Of a stretch of 40,601 nucleotides of DNA, positions 1 through 12,000 are shown in pieces; position 1 is the first letter of the stretch; each line of letters starts with the position of its first letter. Where the stretch lies: the NCBI GenBank assembly GCA_041650805.1, contig JBAZKM010000014.1:1-40601 (forward strand). Reading direction: 5' to 3'. Both the position numbers and the translations under genes were made by a program. The notes under the pieces are model-generated. The model ran no database searches. It was not told the origin of the DNA and saw nothing but the letters and a program-made list of their open reading frames with translations. The DNA is from Candidatus Omnitrophota bacterium. GTDB lineage: Bacteria; Omnitrophota; Gorgyraeia; 2-01-FULL-45-10.

Positions 1-1
1 C

Positions 2-3000
2 GCCACATTCCCGATCAAGGGTAAGGTGACCCTCACCCGTCCCAATGACGCATCGGAGATATGGAGGATCAATACGAACCAGTCGATCACCTGGACGAAG
101 CAGGGGAATATGTCCACGGTCAACGTATACTACTCGACCAATAACGGGACGAACTGGACGAAGGTAAATGAGAACCCCGTTGACGCCGCGGGCGGCAACT
201 ACACCTGGAACCTCAACTCGAGCACCAACGCCTCGACCCAGGCGAAGATAAGCGTCAACTACACCGCCGATGAAGCGAACGTATCCGACTCGTCCGAGAA
301 CCCGTTCAAGGTCATACGCCTCACCGTAACGAGCCCCAATAACGGCACCGAGAACTGGAAGGCGAACTCCACGTACAAGATAACATGGACCTCCGCCAAT
401 ATCGATTACGTGAATCTATACTACTCTCTCAATAACGGCTCGTCCTATACGATGATACCCGGAGCCGACAACCTGACGGCAGGCGATAGCGAATTCAACT
501 GGTCGATAGCCAACAACATCATGACCTCTAACAACGTCCTCGTGCTCGCCGAGGACACGGGGAACACCTCGGTCAACGACACATCGAACGCCACATTCGC
601 CATAATACCTAACCTCACCATCACCAACCCGCAGAACGGAATAGCCCTCATAGCCGAGGACCCGTACAATATGACCTGGACTAAGACAGGTAACTATACC
701 GGTAACGTTAAGCTGGAGTATTCCGTGAACGGCAACGGTACATGGGTTGCCATAAATAATTCTTCATCGAGCAACTCGCCCTACACCTGGACGGCCGTAC
801 CGGGGGACATACTCTCCGAGGATTGTTACGTCCGCATAACGAGCTTGGCCAATGCCAACGCCACCGATGAGTCGAACGCAGGGTTCTATATAAGAGGTAA
901 CATCACCGTCACAAGCCCCAACGGTGACGAGAACCTGCAGGTCGGTAACTCCTCTAATATAACCTGGACGCGCAAAGGAAATATCACCACAGTCAATATC
1001 TACTACTCTTCGAATGACGGAGCCAACTGGACCCAGCTTAAGGCGGGTGCCTCATCGCCGAACGCCACCGGCAGCTGGCAATGGGACATGCAGCTCAACA
1101 CGACCACCTCGACGCAGTGCCGGATAAATATCACCGACCCGAATAACGAGGCCAATACGTGGGACATCTCGAACCAGACGTTCAGCGTCATAGGGCGGCT
1201 CGAGCTGGACAATCCTACTAACGCGAGCATCGTCCTGAGCTATCCGGGTTACACCAACATAAGCTGGACCAGGTACGGCGGCATATCGTACGTCCAGGTG
1301 AGGTACTCCAACGACTCCGGCGAGACGTGGCCCGACGGTAAGATCATAGCGCCGAACATATCGGCCACAGCCAGCCCGCTCAACTGGACGATACCGAACG
1401 ACATAAGCGCCCAGCTCAAAGTGAAGGTCATCGATACCGGTAACGCCAACGTCACCGACGACTCCAATAATACCTTCTCCATAAAGGGCGGCATACTCCT
1501 GATCGCACCCAATGGCAACGAGAACTGGACGGTCAACACATCCCAGACGATACAGTGGAAGACGACCGGTACCTATATACAGCCGATATTACTCCAGTAC
1601 TCCGACAATAACGGGACCAACTGGACCGACATAGATACGGTCATGCCTGGCGGCGACGCCGAGGTGAAGAACCTCTCCTGGACGATACCCAATAACATAT
1701 CGAGCGAGGCGAGGGTGCGGGCGGTGACGCAGGAGAACGCTTCCACCATAGACGTATTGGACGGCTCCAACGGCACGTTCAAGATAATAGGCAATATCTC
1801 TCTTACGCAGCCGAACGGAGGCCAGACCTGGTATGTGAACGAGTCACGAGAGATAAGATGGAACTCTAAAGGTACCTTCCCTGTCAGGATCGAATACTCG
1901 AATGATTCGGGCGTATCGAACTGGGCAGTAGTCAATAATACGGTCACGAGCTACCCCGGACTCAATATATACAACTGGACCGTCCCGGACGATAACTCCG
2001 AGCTCTGCATAGTAAAGGTATCCGATAACAGGACGATATTCCAGTCGCTCGTCACGAGCCAGTCGAACGCCACGTTCTCTATCCGTCCCGTGATAAGCGT
2101 CACCCAGCCGGTCTCAGGCCAGAACGTTGTTGCCCACTCCGGCAATACGCCCATACGGTGGAACTACACAGGCAGTACTATCGCCAACGTTAAGGTGCAA
2201 TACTCCCTGACGGGCACCGCCCCGTGGACCGATATAGCCACGGTTAACGTATCGAACGGCTCCAACTACATATGGCCGGAGGTCCCCACCACCACCTCCA
2301 CGACCACCAAGATACGCGTGTATGATGTCGACAACGCGAACGTAACGAACACTTCCGACGGTTTCAACATCGTAGGTTCCCTTATGATAAGTTCGCCGAA
2401 CGGCGGAGAGAACTGGACCGCCGGCTCGTCGAGGCAGATCATCTGGACCAGGTACGCCGTTTCGACACTGAACATAAGCTACTCCCTGAATAATGCTTCC
2501 ACCTGGTTCAATATAAATAACAGTTTCGATACGAGCACCAATACGACATGCACCTGGGATATACCGACGGACCTCTCGGTGTCCAACCTGACCCTCATAA
2601 GGATACAGGATACGTCAAATCCGGATAACGTAAGCGATGCATCCAACGCCACATTCAATATAACGCCCGATCTCAACATACTCCATCCCGAATACGGAGA
2701 TATCTTCAGGGCGGAAGATACCCACTACATCACATGGTCAAAGACGGGCACCAATCTCAGTTACGTGAAGCTGGAGTATTCGACTAACGGCGGAGGCAGC
2801 TGGAGTAACGTGGACGCCAATGCCACGGTGGATAATAATGCCAACTACACATGGGTCTCGGTGGACGGCACTATCCTCTCCGATACGTGTCTTATCAGGA
2901 TAAGCGATCCCGGTAAGCCGGAGGTCAATTCCACCTCCAACTCAAGTTTCTCCATAAAAGGGAAGATCATACTTACCAGGCCCGTAGAGGCCGCCGAGAA

Positions 3001-6000
3001 CTGGAAGGTGGGCACCAACCAGTCGATAACGTGGACGAAACAGGGCAATATGTCCGCCGTCAATATATACTATTCGACGAATAACGGTACGAACTGGACG
3101 AAGATAAACCCGAGTCCCGTCAACTGTTCCGGCGGTAGCTATACATGGACATTGAACGCCTCGACCGCCGCATCGGAAGCGGCCAGGATAAGCGTCAATT
3201 ATACGGCCGACGAAGCGAATGTATCCGGTTACTCCGACAATCCGTTCAAGGTCAGCAAACTGATGATCACGACCCCCAACCTGGGCACCGAGAACTGGAA
3301 GGCGGGGGATACATATGAAATAACATGGAACGCTTCGTCCATAAACAAGGTCAACGTATCCTACTCCATAAATAACGGGTCGAGCTGGATAGGCATACCG
3401 GGCGCGCAGAATATAAGCGCTTCGAACCAGTCCTTTAACTGGACTATCGCCAATAACACTGTCACGTCGAATAGCGCCCTCATACTGATAGAGGATGTGT
3501 CCAATACCACCATAAACGACACCTCGAACGCCACATACGCCCTGATACCGAACTTCACGATAATCCATCCGCAGAACGGCGACCCTCTGATAGCGGAGTC
3601 CTCGTCCAGCATAACATGGACCAAGGTCGGCAATTATACAGGCAACGTGAAACTGGAATATTCGACCGACGGGAACGCCACGTGGCTGCCGATAAATAAT
3701 TCGACATCGAGCAACTCGCCGTACTCCTGGACGAGCGTGCCCGGAGATGTCCTGTCGGAAGATTGCTATGTACGGATAACGAGCCTCAATAACGCCAACG
3801 CGACGGATGACTCGAACTCAAGCTTCTACATACGGGGCAATATAACGGTGACTTCACCGAACGGTTTTGAGAACCTCCAGCTCGGTAACTCCACCAATAT
3901 AACCTGGACGAAGAAGGGCAATATAACGACCGTCAACATCTACTATTCCTACAATAACGGTACGAACTGGACCCAGCTCCAGGCGGGCGTTAACGCCGCG
4001 ACAGGTTCATGGCAGTGGGATATAGACCTCAATAACGTGACGATATGCGAAGGGTTGGGGCTGGTCAACATCACCGACGCCAATAACGAGGCGAATACAT
4101 GGGACGCGTCGAATAATACCTTTACGATGCTGGGCAAGCTCATCCTCACCTATCCTAGCGCGAGCGACATCGTCTGGACATATACGGGGACCAATACTAC
4201 GAATATCACCTGGACCAAATACGGCGGCATAGTGAACGTGAACCTCACCTATGATAACTCGAGCGGTGTGACGAAGATCATAAATTCAAGCACCTCCGCC
4301 GCCGCGCCGAAGTATATGTGGACGATCCCCGACGACATAGGGACCAACCTCATAGTGAGGGTCATGGATACCGGTAACGCCAACGTCACCGACATATCGG
4401 ATAATCCTTTCGCCATAAAGGGGAGCATGCAGGTGCTCCAGCCGAACGGGAGCGAGAATTGGACGGTCAATACCTCTTACGCCGTACAATGGAAGACGAA
4501 AGGCTCCTATATACAGCCGCTCCTGATACAGTATTCTGCCGATAACGCGACGTGGAAAGGAAACTATAGCGTCCTGGCAGGCGTGGATAATGAGACGAAG
4601 ACGTACAACTGGTCCGTGCCCGACGACATCGCCAATACGGTGAAGGTCAGGATCTCCACCCAGGAGAATGCCTCTTCCATAGACGTGACTGATTCATCCG
4701 ACGCCAACTTCAGCATAATAGGTAATGTCACGGTCCAGTCGCCAGACGGCAACGAGACGTGGTATTACAACGAAACGAATAACATACAGTGGCTCGCCAA
4801 AGGTACCGTAACGCCGGTCAACATATCCTACTCCGTCAATAACGGTTCGGGTTGGACGCTCATCAATAACACCGTCACCGGCTCGACAGGCCTAAATAAC
4901 TATTCGTGGACCGTACCCGACGAGAACAGCGAGACGTGCCTTATCAGGGTCTCCGACAACAGGACCATATACAAAGACCTTGTCACCGACGATTCCAACG
5001 CCGTATTCAAGATAAGGCCGTATATAAATATGACACAGCCGGTCTCCGGCCAGAACGTCATAGCGCACTCGGCTAATACCGCCATACGCTGGACATCTAC
5101 CGGCACGAAGATAGACAATGTCAGCATACAGTACACGACGAACCGCGGAGTGAACTGGACTAATATAGAGACCGTGCCGGTCGAGTACGGCGCCAATTAC
5201 ACATGGCAGCCGAGGGTCCCCGATGTCACCTGCGATAACGACACCATAATAAGGGCTTTCGATACCGTCAACAACAATGTCACATGCTCCACGGCCACAT
5301 TCAATATAGTCGGCGGCCTCCAGGTAAATGACCCGGCCGGCGGCGAGAACTGGAGGATAGGTTCGACGTCGAATATAATCACATGGACATCTTACGCCAT
5401 AAACCTCCTCAATATAAGCTACTCGAAGAATAACGGCTCGAGCTGGACGAATATAACCAACAATTACGCGGCAAATTCATCGTCCTACAACTGGACCATC
5501 CCGAACGCCACCATAGCCAACAATACCGTCATAGTGCGCGTCCAGGATATGGCCAATCCGTCTATAGTATACTCGACCTCGAACCAGTTCAACCTGACCG
5601 CAGATTTCGATATAACTCATCCGGAGTATAACGACGTGGTCATAGCGAACGAGAGCTATTACATCACCTGGACCTCCAAAGGGTTGAACACAACCGATTA
5701 CGTGATACTGCAGTATTCGACCAATAACGGTTCGAACTGGAGCTATGTCGTCCCGGGAGGTAATAATACGACGGTCAATAGCGGTAATTACACGTGGGAC
5801 CCTGTCCCGGGCGGCGTACTGTCTAATGGCTGCCTGATACGTATCACGGATACGAACAATCCCAATGGTTATAATACGAGTAACAGCTCCTTCATAATAC
5901 GCGGTAATATAAGCGTGACGAGGCCTAATACGGGATCGGAGGGCTGGCAGGTAGGCGATAACGAGAACGTGAATTGGACGATAAAAGGGAATATATCTCT

Positions 6001-9000
6001 CGTCGACGTCTACTATTCGCACAATAACGGTTCAAACTGGACGAAGGTGACGCCTTCACCGGTCAACGCCTCGAACCAGACATGGACATGGCCCATAAAC
6101 CTGAGCACGACCACAAGCACCACCGCCCTTATAAAGGTAGCGGAGTACGGTAATGAGAATAATGTTAGCGACATCTCGAACAATACCTTTGAGCTGAGAG
6201 GCCGCCTCAATCTGCTCACGCCGTCAAGCTCTGGGTTGGTCCTCAGCTATAACGGTTCATCCGTCTATAATATAACCTGGGAGAAGTTCGGCGGTATGAC
6301 GAAGGTGCGCCTGAGATACTCCACCGACGGCGGCCAGACGTTCCCGGACCCGTATATCATACAGGATAACCTGAGCGCAGGCGCCGGCACACATCAATGG
6401 ACGATACCAAACTCCATAGGTTATAACCTGAGCGTCAAGGTGGAGGACCAGGATAACGTCGTCGTGAACGACACGTCCAATAATACGTTCGCGATAAAGG
6501 GCGCCATGCAGCTCCTGGCGCCGAACGGGAATGAGTCGTGGCTTAAAGGCACCCAGCAGGTCGCCCAGTGGAAGCCGACCGGCACCTATCCGGGCAATGT
6601 GAAACTGGAGTACTCCAACAATAGCGGCGCCAACTGGTCGGAATTTGCCCTTAAGTCGGCAGGCACCGATAACACGACGCAGAATGCCAATTGGACGATA
6701 CCCGACGATATAACGTCCACCGCCATGGTGCGCGTCATCACACAGACGGGCAATGCCTCTATCGAGGTGAATGATACATCCGACGATCTCTTCAAGATAA
6801 AGGGCGGTATTCTCGTTACTCAGCCGGACGGTAACGAAACATGGTACGTAGGCGACACCAACAGGCAGATCATATGGAGCGCTACAGGCACGGTCAACCC
6901 GGTCAAGATAGAATATTCCACTGATAATGGCGGCAACTGGACCGATATACCGAACAGCCACAACGGCACGGACGGCACCAACTCATTCAACTGGACACCG
7001 ATACCGGACAAGAAGAGCGAACTCTGCCTCGTGAAGGTATCCGACGCGAGGGTTGCGTTCACCGGCGAAGTGACAGATACGTCGAACCAGACGTTCCATA
7101 TAAATCCCGTTATTGTTGTAACCGAACCTCATACCGGACAGAACGTTGAAGTTGAATCCGGCAACACTTCAATAAACTGGACTTACACGGGAAATCAGCT
7201 CAACAAGGTCAATATAGATTATTCCACCAACGGCGGGGCCAACTGGACCAATATAAATACCAATATAACCGCCGGCTCGGGCGGCAACGGTTCCTACACC
7301 TGGCCTCAGGTGCCGGTTGTAAGGACCTCCAGCGCCAAGATCAGGATCTATGACAGCACGAACTCCAACATCACCAATATGTCCGGCACGTTCAATATCG
7401 TCGGTAAGCTCGCGCTGGGTCAGCCCAACGGCGGGACGCAGAACTGGGAGATACTGTCTAACTCGAGCTCCAACGTTGTATGGACCGCCAAGGCCGTGGA
7501 GACGATAAATATCTACTATTCCGTCAACGGGTCGGCCGGACCGTGGAACTTCAGCAAGTCGGTGAGCGATGCCTCGAATGTCACCTCGACGAGTTTTGAC
7601 GTTCCCGCTATCGCGACGAACGCGGCCAGGATAAAGGTGACCGACTCGACCAATGAGAATGTGACGAGCGCCATGTCGGACACCGACTTCAGGTTCGTCG
7701 AAAAGTTCGATATCACATATCCGGAGAACGGGATAACGCTTGTCGCCAATTCTACCATAGATATCAACTGGACGAGGAAGAGCCCGTCGGCCATACCGCA
7801 GGTCAACCTCTGGTTCTATAACGGGACGGACTACTCGATCATAGCGTACAACGTGTCGAATAACCAGCGATATACGGGATGGCACGTCCCGGACGACGTC
7901 ATATCGGACGTCTGTAAGATAAAGATCGAGAGCCCGATAAATGCCAATAACTCCAACGAATCGACTCCGGAATTCGCCATAAGGGGCAATGTGACTATAA
8001 CCGCGCCTAATAACGGCACCGAATCATGGGAGGTGGGCCAGAGTTACAATATCTCATGGTCATTCGTAGGCCCCATACAGAACATTACCATAATGTACTC
8101 AGCGAACGGCGGCACCAACTGGACAGAGGTGGTCAGCCGTGTCCCGGCCGGGAACTATACGAACGGCACCGGTTCGTGGTCATGGTTCATAAATAACAGC
8201 ACACAGCTCTCGACGGGCGCCAGGATAATGGTATATGATCCTGACCAGCCGCTCACCGAAGACACTAATGACTTCAACTTTACGATAAAGGGCGCCGTCG
8301 TCCTCAATACGCCCTCGGCGGCCAATATCACGATGAGGGTAGGGGAGCCGTATAATATAACCTGGACTAAGTTCGGAGCCGTCCAATTCGTGAACCTGTA
8401 CTATTCGACCGAAGGGGATAACGGGCCGTGGAACAACATAACGATGAATATCTCATCGACCCCGTCCATATACTCCTGGCAGGTCAACGACTCGATCGGT
8501 TCCAATGTCAGGGTCAAGATCGTGGACGCCGGGAACCCGAACAACGTCTATAACATCTCGGCCCATAATTTTACGATCCTGGGTAAACTCGTCCTCGAAA
8601 AACCGGACGTTGGCGAACCCGACTGGATCTACGGCACGCAGAAGGAGATAAGGTGGAAGCCTACCGGCACCTGGACGTCGGTAAAGATAGAAGGCTCGAA
8701 GAACGCCTTCATCAACGAATCGACGACCTGGACCATCGCGACGGTCGATACCGGCTCAAGCGGTGATTCGCACTCGCATAATATCACGGTCGGGGATAAC
8801 CTCACCGCAACCGCCAAGATAAGGATATCCGACGCCGATCCCGCGAGGTCGGCCGATGTCACCGATACCTCGACAGAGTCGTTCAAGATCAAAGGGAAGC
8901 TCGAGATCATAAACCCGAACTCCGGCAGCGAGGTATGGGTCGCCGGGACACAGCCCACCAATTCGCCCGTCCAGTGGGTGAGGTCGGGCTCGATAGCCAA

Positions 9001-12000
9001 TATCAGTATCGAATATTCGCCGGATGCCGGGACGAACTGGTTCAGTGTCATAAATTCAACCGACGCCAGTAATACGAGTTTCAGCAACTGGACCGTCCCG
9101 GAGAGCGCGGTTAAGAACAATAAGCAGGCGTATGTGAGGATCACCGATATCTCGGAGCCCACGGTCAACGACACCAATGACAACGTATTCCTCATCAGGG
9201 GCAACGTAACGATGACGCATCCGGCGGTCGTCGATGACCGGCTCGTCGTCAACAGCACTTACTACGTCAACTGGACGAAGACCGGCGTCTACCAGCCCAG
9301 CGACAAGGTGAAGATAGAGTATAATACGAACGACGGCACGTATAAGTCCACGTGGAGCGCGATCCTGAACAGTACGGGTGATGCGATAGAGGCCTCCGAG
9401 CTCTCGTTCCCGATGACGGTGCCGGACGACCTGTCGTCCAACGTGAAGGTGAGGATAACGCGTAACGCGGACCCCGTCAATGTGCCCGTCGCCATATCGC
9501 CGCAGGTAAGGATCGTCGGTAACCTCACCATAACGCAGCCCACAGAAGTGGATAAGTGGCTTGTCAACGAATCTTATACCGTGAAATGGCAGCGGCAGGG
9601 GTCTATAGCGAATGTCACCATCAGTTATTCCACCAATAATGGTTCCTCCTGGACGTTCATAACGTATGCCTCAGGCGGCTCAGGCGACACCGGTATCTCA
9701 TGGACCGTCCCGAACCAGCAGGGCATAGCGAGCGCCCAGGCCCAGATAAGGGTATCGGACACCTCCGATTCGACCGTCAACGATACGTCTGACACCTTCA
9801 GCATAATACCGAAATTCATCGTCAACGCGCCCGTGGCCGGACAGAAGTACCTGGCGAATAGAGAAACATACATATTGTGGGATTCGATGGGCCTCAATAC
9901 GACCGGCAAGGTGCACCTCTACTATTCTACCAATGACTTCAACGGTACCAACGGCACCCACTCGGTAGAGTACAACGTCACCAATGACGGTAACTATACC
10001 TGGATGGTCCCGGACGACCTGTCGGAGACGGTGAAGGTGCGCATCACATATCCTGAGGACGAAATGGCGGCATATAACACCTCCGGCGAATTCAGTATCA
10101 TACCGGGCCTGGAGGTCATATCGCCGTACAGCTCAGAATTTGACAAGTGGCAGGTCGCAACGATAAAGCAGATAAAGTGGAACTGCACAAGCGCGAATCT
10201 CGCCAATGTGAAGATATCGTATTCGATCGATTCGGGCGGCAACTATACCTACGTAATAAATTCGAGCGCCGATAACTCAGGTCCCGCTAACGGTACGCGC
10301 ACCTATAACTGGTCCGTAAATAATACGATCACCGCCGGGTTCCGGGTGAAGGTACAGGACTCGAATACGAACCACAGCGACATATTCAACGTATCTCCCT
10401 ACAACTCAAAGATAATCGGGTTCATCAATGTGACCTCACCTAACGGCAACGAGACGTATACCGTGAACGATAACTTCACGATCTTCTGGGACCACAACGG
10501 AAGCGTCCCGAACGTCAAGGTCGATATATCCAGGGACGATTTCAACAATTCCATCGTCATCCTGAACAACTCCACATCCAACTACGTCGGTAGGTACGAT
10601 ACCCAGATACCCGACTACATATCCGATACCGTGAAGGTGAGGGTGACCGACACGGCCGATACCGACGCATCCGACTCCTCCGATACTTACTTCAAGATCC
10701 GCGGCGCGTTCAGCGTCGGCGCTCCGGTCGATGGTAACAGGTGGCCGATCGGGTATAACTCCACCATAGTGTGGAACACTACGGGAAATATCTCCAGGGT
10801 CAAGGTGATCGCCTACTCGACGGCCGGGATGGATGATATGAGGTTCAAATATACGGTGGCAGACCCGTATGTGATCGAGTCGGACTATAATACAAGCATA
10901 CCGAACGGACAGACGAATTACAGCTGGATAGTGCCCGATAACGGCACGACCACGGCAAAGATACGCATCGTCGATTACAACGATTCTACCGTCTACGCGG
11001 AGTCGTCCGGCAACTTCAGCTTCATCGGGTCGTTCGCCGTCGTACAGCCCAACGGGGCCGAAAATCTCACCGCATGGTCTACCTACTCTATAAACTGGGT
11101 GCCTACGGGAAGCTCCATCACAGAGGCAAAGATATTGTATTCCATAAATAACGGCAGCACCTGGGACCCTATAAACGAAACCTATAACAATACCTATCTT
11201 GAAAAAGGCAACATCTCGGTCAATTCGGGCGGCATCATCACGCTCCTAGAGAACGAAACGGAGAGCATAACCGGCTACCCTGTCGGGAGCTCGGTCGGGT
11301 CCCTCAGGACGTTATATTCCCTGAATAACGGGACGAACTGGACACGCATAACGAGCGGCCCCGTCACGATCAGGACCAACGCCACGCAGAACGTGACGAT
11401 CTCCGTAGTCGACGGTATCGTCAACAATAACGGGAGCTGTCAATGGATCGTCCCGGACAATATAACCGCGGGATTCAGCACATTCATAAGGGCGGAGGAC
11501 CCGAATGACCCTACGGTAAATGACACCTCCGACGCCGGGTTCAAGATAAGGGGCGGGTTCGTCATCGCCGCGCCCGTCGGAGGAGAGCGGTGGGTCACGT
11601 CGGAGTCCCACACCATAGCATGGAACACCACAGGGTCGATAGGCAAGGCGAAGATAATATACTCGAGGGATGACTTCAACACCAGCGACATCGCGTGCGC
11701 CTCTATCAACTGTTCTCCCGGCTACAACGAGTATAGCTGGACGATCCCCGATCCGCTCGTGGTCTATGGCATAAATGACAGCGCCATCCCGGTAGCCATA
11801 AAGGTCAGGATACTCGACTATAACGACTCTGCCGTATACACGGATACACCCGATCTGGATATGGATTATTACAATGTCAACTGGACGTTGCGGGACTTCC
11901 TGACGGGTCTTCCTATAGCGGGCGGCCTTGCCGTAAGGGACGACTCCATCGGTTGGAACGATACGGAGCTCGGCTGCACGGTGGACCACCCGATACTCCA

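Noticed and set aside
26..11850. Assembly artefact creating the tandem modules
   Set aside because: Modules and blocks have diverged clearly at the DNA level, so they cannot be duplicated reads; only the block 3 junction could hide a collapse.
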